Source: DASQUK01 sp035697145
GTDB lineage: Bacteria > Actinomycetota > Acidimicrobiia > Acidimicrobiales > VFJN01
Length of the DNA stretch: 10,816 bases
NCBI GenBank assembly: GCA_035697145.1
Contig: DASSDL010000178.1
Span: forward strand, 1-10,816
Direction of reading: 5' to 3'
Shown here: positions 1-6,081 of the stretch, in pieces
Numbering within the stretch: the stretch's first letter is position 1
Layout of the letters: the number at the start of each line of letters is the position of its first letter
Translations under genes and position numbers: made by a program
Notes under the pieces: model-generated
Databases searched by the model: none
What the model saw: only the letters and a program-made list of their open reading frames with translations
What the model was told of the DNA's origin: nothing

Positions 1-323
1 AGCGGACGGGCATCACCGCGCACACGCTGCGCTACTACGAGCGAATCGGGCTGCTGGACGTCCCCCGCGACCACGCCGGACGGCGCTGGTACACCGAGAC
101 CGAGCTGGCGCGCGTGGTGTTCATCACTCGGCTGCGGCTCACCGCCATGCCCATCCGCGGCGTCCAGGCATACTTCCGGCTGGTCGACGCCGGACCGGGC
201 AACGAGACCGAGCGCCTCGCCCTGCTCGAGCGCCACCGCAGCCAGGTGAAGGACCGGCTCGTCGAGCTCCAAGCGGCACTCGACGTGATCGATTTCAAGA
301 TCGCCACCTACGGGGGCATGTGA
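1..323 (+). CDS. MerR-family transcriptional regulator, 5' truncated by window edge
   Basis: The reading frame starts at base 3 and ends at TGA 321-323, giving 106 visible residues. The first visible residues are the second half of a MerR winged helix-turn-helix: TLRYYERIGLL, then PRD and GRRWY. About 10-15 N-terminal residues should lie before base 1. The C-terminal part (LERHRSQVKDRLVELQAALDVIDFKIATY) reads as the dimerising antiparallel coiled coil of the family. No cysteine is present in the visible part, which argues against a metal-thiolate or Cys-based aldehyde sensor, though residues before the edge are unseen. The aldo/keto reductase starts 51 bases downstream on the same strand, so this is probably its local regulator. 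MerR proteins usually bind a spacer in their own or a neighbouring promoter, which would lie outside this window. The ATG at 114 is internal, not the start. Confidence 0.9.
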   Translation, partial: RTGITAHTLRYYERIGLLDVPRDHAGRRWYTETELARVVFITRLRLTAMPIRGVQAYFRLVDAGPGNETERLALLERHRSQVKDRLVELQAALDVIDFKIATYGGM

Positions 324-362
324 GACCCCTGACCCAGCGGCAATCCCCCGCCCCCCACCTCC

Positions 363-368
363 AAGGAG
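363..368 (+). promoter_or_regulatory. Ribosome binding site of the aldo/keto reductase
   Basis: AAGGAG, six bases before ATG 375. It fixes the start of the aldo/keto reductase. Confidence 0.8.
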
Positions 369-374
369 CAAGCC

Positions 375-1385
375 ATGGCTTTACCGTCTCGCGCTCTCGG
401 GCGCTCCGGACCCACCGTGTCGGCCCAGGGCCTCGGCTGCATGGGCATGAGTTTCGCCTACGGCACCCCCGACGCCGCCGAGGCCACGGCCACCATCCAC
501 AGGGCCCTCGAGCTCGGCATCACCCTGCTCGACACCGCCGACATCTACGGCTTCGGAGAGAACGAGCAATTGGTCGGCAAGGCCATCGCCGGTCGCCGCG
601 ATGATGTGGTGCTGGCCACCAAGTTCGGGATCTTCATCGACCCCGAGGGCCGCGACGTCCGCGGCGTCCGGGGCGACCCCGAATACGTGCACCAGGCCTG
701 CGACGCCTCGCTGGGGCGGCTGGGCGTTGACCACGTCGACCTCTACTACCAGCACCGGCCCGACACCGACGTGCCGATCGAGGAAACGGTGGGCGCCATG
801 ACCGAGCTTGTCGACGCCGGCAAGGTGCGGCATCTCGGGCTGTCGGAGGCGTCGGCCGACACGGTCCGGCGGGCGGCAGCCGTCCACCCCATCGCCGCGC
901 TGCAGACCGAGTGGTCGCTGTTCTCGCGCGACATCGAGGCCGAGATCGTGCCTACGTGCCGGGAGCTGGGCATCGGGCTGGTGCCGTACAGCCCGTTGGG
1001 ACGGGGTCTGCTCACCGGCACGGTGTCCAGCCTCGACGAGCTCCAGGGCGATGACTTCCGCCGCACCCAGCCGCGATTCCAGGGCGACAACCTCGAGCAC
1101 AATCTCGAGTTGGTGGCGGTGGTGCGGGAGATCGCAGCCAACCGCAACGCCACACCGGGGCAGGTTGCGCTCGCCTGGCTCCAGGCCCAAGGCGACGACG
1201 TCGTTCCCATCCCGGGGACGAAGCGCCGCACGTACCTCGAGGAGAACGTGGCGGCGTTGGGCCTAGAGCTGTCCCCGGATGACATCGCCCGCCTGGAAGG
1301 CCTGACGCCGGTCGGCGCCCGGTATGCCGATTCGGGCTGGGTCAACCGCGACACGCCGGTCCAAACCCCACCGTCGGCCCCGTGA
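375..1385 (+). CDS. Aldo/keto reductase, NAD(P)H-dependent
   Basis: 336 aa, the normal length for a cytoplasmic (beta/alpha)8 aldo/keto reductase. The start is supported by AAGGAG six bases upstream. The family's catalytic tetrad is complete: Asp53 and Tyr58 in LDTADIYG, Lys83 in ATKFG, and His127 in YYQHRPD. Cofactor-binding signatures are also present: YSPLGRGLLTG around residues 205-215, and VPIPGTKR near residue 280 for the nucleotide phosphate. The opening GLGCMGMSFAYG resembles the YajO/IolS/pyridoxal-reductase-like group that reduces aldehydes or ketones to alcohols. The substrate cannot be read from sequence. It follows the MerR regulator after 51 bases and was probably co-transcribed with it, a common arrangement for aldehyde or redox stress responses. 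The TGA stop lies inside a 32-bp dispersed repeat. Confidence 0.92.
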   Translation: MALPSRALGRSGPTVSAQGLGCMGMSFAYGTPDAAEATATIHRALELGITLLDTADIYGFGENEQLVGKAIAGRRDDVVLATKFGIFIDPEGRDVRGVRGDPEYVHQACDASLGRLGVDHVDLYYQHRPDTDVPIEETVGAMTELVDAGKVRHLGLSEASADTVRRAAAVHPIAALQTEWSLFSRDIEAEIVPTCRELGIGLVPYSPLGRGLLTGTVSSLDELQGDDFRRTQPRFQGDNLEHNLELVAVVREIAANRNATPGQVALAWLQAQGDDVVPIPGTKRRTYLEENVAALGLELSPDDIARLEGLTPVGARYADSGWVNRDTPVQTPPSAP

Positions 1386-1409
1386 TGGCGTCGGTCCGAC
1401 CGCCGACTC
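1378..1409 (+). repeat. Dispersed intergenic hairpin repeat, copy 1
   Basis: Matches 7932-7963 at 28 of 32 positions without gaps. The first 20 bases (1378-1397 and 7932-7951) are identical. This copy begins in the last codons of the aldo/keto reductase and includes its TGA. Bases 1390-1395 can pair with 1402-1407 (five Watson-Crick pairs and one G-U). In the second copy the corresponding stem is a perfect 7 bp. Confidence 0.7.
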
Positions 1410-1446
1410 AGGGCCGCCCGCGGGGGCGCGCAGGCGCGCGGGGAAC

Positions 1447-1476
1447 CGTCCGCCAACCCCCGGCAGCTGGCGGACG
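1447..1476. terminator. Hairpin in convergent spacer, possible terminator
   Basis: Perfect 9-bp inverted repeat: CGTCCGCCA at 1447-1455 pairs with TGGCGGACG at 1468-1476, with a 12-nt loop. It lies between the 3' ends of the aldo/keto reductase and the DUF1996 gene. No T-tract follows on either strand, so a role in termination or transcript stability is inferred from position and strength only. Confidence 0.45.
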
Positions 1477-1506
1477 ATCACCCCACTGATCCAAGAGCTT
1501 GCCATC

Positions 1507-1535
1507 CGATGCAAGCGCGCTTCGCGCTGGCATCG
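1507..1535. terminator. Long hairpin in convergent spacer, likely bidirectional terminator
   Basis: CGATGC (1507-1512) pairs with GCATCG (1530-1535), and AGCGCG (1514-1519) pairs with CGCGCT (1523-1528) around a CTT loop. The only defect is an A-G mismatch at 1513/1529. This gives a 13-position stem centred between two convergent genes. T-runs are weak: a TTTT occurs 25 bases further on the + strand. This is typical of high-GC actinobacterial terminators, which often lack U-tracts. Confidence 0.5.
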
Positions 1536-1572
1536 CCACTCAACTCGCTCGTTGCTGGCTTTTCGGGGCCTC

Positions 1573-2451
1573 TCACGGCCGGCTACTGACGACACCGCAG
1601 GTCACACCCTGGTGAATACACGAGGAAACCTCGGTAGCGAGTTTGTGCTCGTCCCAGCCGTTGAAGAAGTCGGCGTGCCCGCTGAGCAGCGAACCCGAGG
1701 CCAGCGACAGCGCGTGGCCGTCGCCCGTCACCGGATACCCGATCGAGAGCAGCAGTTGGGGCACGGCCACCGGATGTGATTCCAGGCACGCGCCGTCGGC
1801 GCTGCGCGCCATGTGGCTGACATGGTCGTCGCTGTCGAGGTGTTCGCCGTCCCAGCAATCCGGGAAGCTCACCAACAGCCGCAGCGGCCGGCCCTCGGGG
1901 CATGTGGGCGGCGTGGCATGGCGTTCGGAGCCCGTTCCGCACGCCCACGCGACGGTGTCGAGTGGCTGCGGCGCGGAGGCACCCTGGTCGCCCCCGATCA
2001 TCTTGAGGCCGAACGGATAGGGCTCGACCGTGTCGGGATCGACGCCTACGCCCGGGCGGTAGTAGGCGGCGGCACTGGTGGGCGCCACCAGCCGGCCGCG
2101 CTCGAGCAGGGCCGGCGCCCAGTACGCCGCCCGGTCGAGCTTCTGCTCGCAGGTGGTGCTGCCGGCGGCCAGGTCGTCGGCCGTGGTCGAGGCGTCGGTG
2201 ACGGTGCTACCGAAGAACGTGTGCAGGTGTGACCGGCCGTGATGACCAAAGTGCACGATCGGGTCGTCGGGGCCGGCGTGGCTGAAGCGGCATTCGACGA
2301 CGAATTGGGGCACCCGGCCCTGCGGTCCCGCCTGCGTCGGCGAGACGCGCACCGCGGCGACCGGATCGCCGGCGATCGACCGGCCCTCGTCCCCGCCACA
2401 CGCTCCCAGGAGCGCGATGGCGAGCACCACCGCGACGATCCTCGGGGTCAT
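1573..2451 (-). CDS. DUF1996-domain lipoprotein
   Basis: 292 aa. The N-terminus carries a lipoprotein signal (residues 1-17, lipobox LLGAC, acylated Cys18), so the mature protein should be anchored outside the cytoplasmic membrane. The rest fits the DUF1996 family. It has the His-rich HFGHHGRSHLHTFFG segment (residues 67-81), YWAPAL (110-115), FPDCWDG (196-202) and HADFFNGWD (259-267). There are six cysteines besides the lipid-anchored one, or seven counting Cys54; several are probably disulfide-bonded. The biochemical role of DUF1996 is unknown to me. The HxH and other conserved histidines could bind metal, which is inference. Its ATG overlaps the stop of the beta-helix gene (ATGA, 2448-2451), so translation is probably coupled and it is the last gene of the cupredoxin operon. 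Confidence 0.85.
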   Translation of the reverse strand: MTPRIVAVVLAIALLGACGGDEGRSIAGDPVAAVRVSPTQAGPQGRVPQFVVECRFSHAGPDDPIVHFGHHGRSHLHTFFGSTVTDASTTADDLAAGSTTCEQKLDRAAYWAPALLERGRLVAPTSAAAYYRPGVGVDPDTVEPYPFGLKMIGGDQGASAPQPLDTVAWACGTGSERHATPPTCPEGRPLRLLVSFPDCWDGEHLDSDDHVSHMARSADGACLESHPVAVPQLLLSIGYPVTGDGHALSLASGSLLSGHADFFNGWDEHKLATEVSSCIHQGVTCGVVSSRP

Positions 2452-3833
2452 CGGCTGTCGCTCGGCCTGTCCGGCACCTCGATGGTGTCGATGTCGACGT
2501 CGCTCGGCACGTCGGTGGCGGGACGGGCAGGCGCATCCTCGGCGTCGGGCATGTTCTCCTGGTCGTCGGGCACCGGGGACGTCTTGTAGTCACCCGACGG
2601 CGGCTTCTCGGCCAGGAACCGGCTCAGGTCCAGCGCGCCAGCGGTCCAGTCACCGCCGTTGCCCTCACCCTCGCAGGGCGCCAAGCCCTCGAGGTCGGTG
2701 GGAGCAGTCCTGCTGTACTCGTTGTCGGCGAAGCAGTTGCCGAGCCCGGACACGTCGACCAGCGACCCGATGCCGATGTCGGCCATTCCCGAGTCCTCGA
2801 TCACATTGCCGACGATCCGGTTGTCCCGGGGGTTCCACAGCACGGTGTCGGGGATGGTGGCGGGGTCGGCCGTGGGCTCGCCCTTGGCCTCGCTGCATGG
2901 CTGGTCGTCGTCACTGGGCGGCGGGACCACGTCGTTGGCATCCTCCTCGGGGAAGGGGAGCAAGGCGATGCCGGTGAGCTCGTGGTCGTAGACCAGGTTT
3001 CGCTCGATGACGTTGCCCACGCCGCCCGCGGGGACGATGCCGGTTCCCATGACCAGGAGCGCCACGTCGATCGCGGGACTGTCCGCCTGGTTGTTGGAGT
3101 ACACGAGGTTGCCCACGATCGTCGTGTCGCGCTCCGGGTAGCACAGCTCGTAGCTGCCGGAGTTGGGCACGATCCCCGCCCGGTTGAAGCGGAACGTCGA
3201 GTTGACGATCAGCAGGTTGCCGCCCGAGTTGGTGCCGGAGTAGCCGAGCCCGTTGTGCTCGGAGACGACGTCGTCGATGACGGCGTCGCACGGGTAGCAC
3301 TGGCCGATGTAGACGCCGGCGTCGGGGCTGCCCGACGTGTAGCTGTGCTCGATCTGGCCCTCGACCGAGTCGAAGGCGTAGATCCCGTAGTCACCGATGC
3401 GATAGGTCGTGAGGTAGGACGCGCGATAGCCCTCCACGCCGGTCCAGAAGAAGCCGTTCTCGGTGTAGTTGCGGGCGGTCATGTTCTCGATCGCCACGCC
3501 GGCGGCGCCCGTCACCCGGATGCCGTTGTCGAGCTCGAAGCCCCCGTCGAGGATCACCTCGTTGCGGTCGACGCCGCGGATCGTCAGCTCGTCGGTGGTG
3601 ACGCTGACCGATTCCTCGTAGGTCCCCGGCTGGATGAGGATCAGGTCGCCCGGCTCGGCCGCGTCAACCGCGGCCTGGATCGTGTCGTGGTCGTCGGGGA
3701 CGTTGATCGTGCTGCCGTCGCCGGCGTCTCCCTCGCCCTCGGCCGACCCGCCGTCATCGTCGTCACCGCCACAGGCGGCGAGGGCCAAGGCGCCGGCCAG
3801 CAGCACCGCGAACATGCGTCGAGTGGTGGGCAT
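2448..3833 (-). CDS. Right-handed parallel beta-helix lipoprotein (NosD / pectate-lyase-like fold)
   Basis: 461 aa. The lipobox LAAC puts the lipidated residue at Cys21, followed by an acidic Gly/Asp/Glu linker (24-40). Residues 43-75 (INVPDDHDTIQAAVDAA, PGDLILIQPGTYEESV) are the typical N-terminal cap of NosD-like/pectate-lyase-like solenoids. From about residue 80 to 350 there are repeated coils such as GIRVTGAAGVAIENMTARNY and DNRIVGNVIEDSG. No pectate-lyase catalytic triad is evident, so enzymatic activity is not assured; the fold may bind a glycan or present a surface. A CYPC pair (Cys179, Cys182) and LCYP (Cys231) are notable. The C-terminus is Pro/Asp-rich and probably disordered. GAGGA lies 7 bases before the ATG. 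It starts 19 bases after the cupredoxin stop and overlaps the DUF1996 start by four bases. It is the middle gene of an all-lipoprotein operon. Confidence 0.87.
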   Translation of the reverse strand: MPTTRRMFAVLLAGALALAACGGDDDDGGSAEGEGDAGDGSTINVPDDHDTIQAAVDAAEPGDLILIQPGTYEESVSVTTDELTIRGVDRNEVILDGGFELDNGIRVTGAAGVAIENMTARNYTENGFFWTGVEGYRASYLTTYRIGDYGIYAFDSVEGQIEHSYTSGSPDAGVYIGQCYPCDAVIDDVVSEHNGLGYSGTNSGGNLLIVNSTFRFNRAGIVPNSGSYELCYPERDTTIVGNLVYSNNQADSPAIDVALLVMGTGIVPAGGVGNVIERNLVYDHELTGIALLPFPEEDANDVVPPPSDDDQPCSEAKGEPTADPATIPDTVLWNPRDNRIVGNVIEDSGMADIGIGSLVDVSGLGNCFADNEYSRTAPTDLEGLAPCEGEGNGGDWTAGALDLSRFLAEKPPSGDYKTSPVPDDQENMPDAEDAPARPATDVPSDVDIDTIEVPDRPSDSR

Positions 3834-3852
3834 GCGGGTCTCCTCGGTCGGC

Positions 3853-4287
3853 TCAATCCGTGACGACGATCGTCCCGATCATGCCAGCGTCGGTGGTGCC
3901 GTGGATCGAGCAGTAGTAGCGGTACACACCGGTTTCGTCGAAGGTATGCGAGTAGGTGGCGCCCGGCTGGAAGTCGTCGACCTCGACGCCCCAATCGTCG
4001 CCGTCCACGTGGAGCACGTTGTGCTCGTTGCGACCCTTGTTGGTCCAAACGACCTCGGTGCCGGCCGCCACCTCGATGTTCTCCGGACGGAACGAGTTGT
4101 CGAGGGCGGTGACCTCGGCGGGGTCGGTGTCGATGACAACCACGTCCGCGGGCACCGAGCCGTTCGACGAGCCGCCCGACGTGGAGAGCCCGCTGGCGCC
4201 GCCGGCGCTGTCGTCGTCGCCACCACAGGCGGCGAGCGAACCGGCGACGAACACGAGGCCCAGGAGCGACGCGGTGGCACGCTTCAT
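3853..4287 (-). CDS. Cupredoxin (plastocyanin/azurin-like) lipoprotein
   Basis: 144 aa. Lipobox SLAAC gives lipidated Cys21, followed by a Ser/Gly linker to about residue 45, then a single cupredoxin domain (about 50-144). Candidate type 1 copper ligands are His89 in NEHNVLH, Cys126 and His129 in YYCSIHG, and Met136 in AGMIGTIVV. The Cys-x2-His-x6-Met spacing is longer than the x4 of pseudoazurin but is common in plastocyanin-like proteins with the YYCSIHG motif. The protein should be a one-electron carrier or copper-binding protein on the outer face of the membrane. It is the first gene of a three-gene operon with the beta-helix and DUF1996 lipoproteins. No Shine-Dalgarno is visible; TACTCT ends seven bases before the ATG, so the mRNA may be leaderless. 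Confidence 0.9.
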   Translation of the reverse strand: MKRATASLLGLVFVAGSLAACGGDDDSAGGASGLSTSGGSSNGSVPADVVVIDTDPAEVTALDNSFRPENIEVAAGTEVVWTNKGRNEHNVLHVDGDDWGVEVDDFQPGATYSHTFDETGVYRYYCSIHGTTDAGMIGTIVVTD

Positions 4288-4294
4288 CGTTCCG

Positions 4295-4314
4295 AGAGTA
4301 GATGTAGCCTTACA
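4295..4314 (-). promoter_or_regulatory. Promoter of the cupredoxin operon with overlapping small palindrome
   Basis: On the minus strand TACTCT (complement of 4295-4300) fits TANNNT and is followed by exactly seven bases and the ATG, the geometry of leaderless actinobacterial promoters. Directly upstream, TGTAAGGCTACA (complement of 4303-4314) is a TGTA-N4-TACA inverted repeat lying in the -10/-35 spacer, where a repressor would act. The -35 is weak (CTGACG with a 15-nt spacer). Confidence 0.45.
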
Positions 4315-4334
4315 CCGTCAGGGAATCGGGAATG

Positions 4335-4363
4335 TTGTAGCGGCGACGCCACCGACGTACGTT
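4335..4363 (+). promoter_or_regulatory. Promoter of echA20-ipdA-ipdB
   Basis: TTGTAG (4335-4340), a 17-base spacer, then TACGTT (4358-4363), which matches TANNNT. Expected transcription start is about 4371, leaving a 48-nt leader with GAGGG at 4405-4409 as the ribosome binding site for ATG 4419. The -10 lies inside the spacer of an inverted repeat (4352-4370), and a strong palindrome starts at about +4. Confidence 0.55.
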
Positions 4364-4370
4364 GCGTCGG
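4352..4370. repeat. Inverted repeat enclosing the echA20 -10 box
   Basis: CCGACG (4352-4357) and CGTCGG (4365-4370) flank a 7-nt spacer, TACGTTG, that contains the -10 hexamer. The same layout with different arm sequences is found at the ipdC promoter (8528-8548). Confidence 0.5.
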
Positions 4371-4373
4371 CCG

Positions 4374-4390
4374 TCTGACGAATCGTCAGA
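4374..4390. promoter_or_regulatory. Candidate operator for the steroid-ring genes, copy 1
   Basis: TCTGACGA-A-TCGTCAGA is a perfect palindrome with 8-bp arms and a one-base centre. It starts 16 bases after the first base of the -10 box, at about +4 relative to the predicted start, and ends 28 bases before the echA20 ATG. The core CTGACG-N3-CGTCAG recurs at 8553-8567 in the ipdC promoter region. The size and symmetry fit a TetR-type repressor, but the regulator is not in this window. Confidence 0.6.
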
Positions 4391-4418
4391 AGCCATCGAG
4401 CACCGAGGGTCCTAGCGG

Positions 4419-5216
4419 ATGCCGATCACCACCGAGCTCCACGACTCCGGGGTCGCCGAGGTCGTGATGGAGAACCCGCCGGTCAACGCCCTGACCGTGG
4501 CCGGATGGTTCGAGCTGGCCTCCACGGTGCGGGGGCTAGGTGAGGACGCCGCAGTGCGCGTGGTTGTCCTGCGGGGCGAAGGGCGAGGATTCAACGCCGG
4601 CGTCGACATCAAGGAGATCCAGGCATCGCCGGAGGGGTTCGACGCCCTCGTTGGCGCCAACCGGGGCTGCTTCGAGGCGTTCGCCGCGGTCTACGAGTGC
4701 AAGGTGCCGGTGCTGGCCGCAGTCCACGGCTATTGCCTCGGTGGCGGCGTCGGCCTCGTAGGCAACGCCGACATCGTGGTGGCGTCCGACGACGCCACGT
4801 TCGGCCTGCCCGAGGTCGACCGCGGTGCCCTGGGTGCCGCCACCCACCTGGCGCGGCTGGTCCCCCAGCACAAGATGCGCGCCATGGTCTACACCGCAGC
4901 CACCGCCACCGCCGACGAGCTGGCGGCGTTCGGATCGGTGCTGAAGGTGGTGCCCCGCGACGAGCTACGGGCGACGGCGCTCGAAGTGGCCGAGGCGATC
5001 GCCGCCAAGTCGCCGACCGTGATCCGCGCCGCCAAGGAGTCGCTGAACGGCATCGACCTGTGGGACGTCAGGCGCAGCTACCGCTTCGAGCAGGGCTTCA
5101 CTTACGAGCTGAACTTGTTGGGGGTGGGTGACGAGCACCGCTCGCGTTTTCTTCGCGGCATCGGCCGTTCCGACGACCATTCCCGCGGGGAGAACGAGGC
5201 GGGGGCCCATGACTGA
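4419..5216 (+). CDS. echA20: Crotonase-family ring D hydrolase of steroid degradation (EchA20)
   Basis: 265 aa crotonase-superfamily protein. The oxyanion-hole segments are FNAGVDIKEI (58-67) and CLGGGVGL (106-113). The second crotonase glutamate is kept as Glu132 in FGLPEV, but the position equivalent to rat hydratase Glu144 is Gly112, so it should not be a classical enoyl-CoA hydratase. In M. tuberculosis EchA20 (Rv3550, about 247 aa) hydrolytically opens ring D of the bicyclic HIEC-CoA to give COCHEA-CoA. The assignment here rests mainly on context: it overlaps ipdA by 8 bases and is followed by ipdB, as in Mycobacterium. The C-terminus after about residue 243 (RGIGRSDDHSRGENEAGAHD) is a hydrophilic tail that may reflect the overlap. 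The start has GAGGG about ten bases upstream. Confidence 0.85.
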   Translation: MPITTELHDSGVAEVVMENPPVNALTVAGWFELASTVRGLGEDAAVRVVVLRGEGRGFNAGVDIKEIQASPEGFDALVGANRGCFEAFAAVYECKVPVLAAVHGYCLGGGVGLVGNADIVVASDDATFGLPEVDRGALGAATHLARLVPQHKMRAMVYTAATATADELAAFGSVLKVVPRDELRATALEVAEAIAAKSPTVIRAAKESLNGIDLWDVRRSYRFEQGFTYELNLLGVGDEHRSRFLRGIGRSDDHSRGENEAGAHD

Positions 5217-6081
5217 CAAGCTGATGACCGAAGAGGAGGTGGCCGCCCGGTTGCGCTCGGGAATGACCATCGCCATCGGCGGGTGGGCCAGCCGGCGCAA
5301 GCCGATGTCGATAGTCCGGGCCATGGTGCGCAGCGACCTCACCGATCTCACGATCGTCACCCACGGAGGCCCCGACCTCGGCCTGCTGTGCGCCGCCGGC
5401 AAAGTCCACAAGGCGATCTACGCGTTCGTGTCGCTGGACTCGATCCCGCTCGAGCCCCACTTCCGCGCCGCCCGCCAGGCGGGTGCCATCGAGGACGAGC
5501 CCCTCGACGAGGGGCTGTTCCACCTCGGACTGCAGGCGGCGGCGTGGCGGTTGCCGTTCCTGCCCAGCCGGGCCGGGCTCGGTTCCGACCTGCTGCGCGA
5601 CAACGTCCGCCTGCGGACGTTCACGTCGCCGGTCCCGGGCCCCGACGGGGAGCGCGAGGAGCTGGTGGCCATGCCCGCCTTTCGGCTCGACGCCAGCATC
5701 TGCCACCTCAACCGGGCCGACCGCCGCGGCAACGCGATGTTCCTCGGGCCCGACCTGTACTGGGACGATCTCATGCTGCAGGCCGCCCCCGACGGCGGCC
5801 GCTTCATCTCCGCCGAGCGCATCGTCGAGACCGCCGACCTACGCGACCACGGGTGCATCCACCAGTTGCGGATCAGCCGGATGATCGTCGACGGTGTCGT
5901 GTCGGCCCCGGGCGGCGCCCACTTCACCCTGTGCGAGCCCGACTACCCCCGGGACGAGGCGGTGCAGCGGGCGTACGCGGCGTCGGCTCGGTCGCCCGAG
6001 GCGTGGGCGGCATTTCGCACCGAGTGGATCGACATCTCCGAGGCCGAGTACCAGCGCAAGGTCGGGGAAACGACGGCGTGA
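5209..6081 (+). CDS. ipdA: Steroid ring C hydrolase, alpha subunit (IpdA; CoA-transferase family I fold)
   Basis: 290 aa from ATG 5209, close to the 292 aa of M. tuberculosis IpdA (Rv3551). With IpdB it forms a heterodimer that hydrolyses ring C of COCHEA-CoA to the open-chain MeDODA-CoA. The protein has the class I CoA-transferase alpha fold (LRSGMTIAIGGW near 15-26) but acts as a hydrolase. Glu101 in LDEGLFHLGLQAAA probably corresponds to the catalytic glutamate reported as Glu105 in the mycobacterial protein; that mapping is inferred, not aligned. RLPFLPSRAGLGSD (114-127) is a family signature. The ATG at 5209 was chosen because it has a purine-rich GAGG (5196-5199), gives the family length and overlaps echA20 by only 8 bases. 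An in-frame ATG at 5128 would add 27 residues unlike the family. The stop overlaps the ipdB start (GTGA). Confidence 0.9.
   Translation: MTDKLMTEEEVAARLRSGMTIAIGGWASRRKPMSIVRAMVRSDLTDLTIVTHGGPDLGLLCAAGKVHKAIYAFVSLDSIPLEPHFRAARQAGAIEDEPLDEGLFHLGLQAAAWRLPFLPSRAGLGSDLLRDNVRLRTFTSPVPGPDGEREELVAMPAFRLDASICHLNRADRRGNAMFLGPDLYWDDLMLQAAPDGGRFISAERIVETADLRDHGCIHQLRISRMIVDGVVSAPGGAHFTLCEPDYPRDEAVQRAYAASARSPEAWAAFRTEWIDISEAEYQRKVGETTA

Noticed and set aside
1492..1501. CAAGAGCTTG, matching the CAAGnnCTTG core of the mycobacterial KstR2 box
   Set aside because: It lies in the spacer between two gene 3' ends, not at a promoter. The flanking A and T of the consensus are absent, and an 8-base match is expected by chance at a rate of roughly 0.2 per window this size.
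1447..1535. Hairpin spacer as an integron attC site
   Set aside because: No R/L core-site pair or GTTRRRY motif, and no integrase nearby; the simple stems fit terminators better.
2982..3863. 293-codon open frame on the + strand
   Set aside because: It is antisense to the beta-helix lipoprotein. It is an Ala/Val/Arg/Asp-rich composition artefact of high GC with no recognisable domain; the minus-strand protein has a signal peptide, repeats and ribosome site.
5128..5208. Upstream in-frame start for ipdA at 5128
   Set aside because: It would add 27 residues unlike the family and overlap echA20 by 89 bases; ATG 5209 gives the family length.
5283..6077. In-frame extension of ipdB upstream through ipdA
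   Set aside because: Arg/Pro/Gly-rich shadow translation of ipdA in another frame; GTG 6078 gives the IpdB N-terminus and a GTGA overlap.
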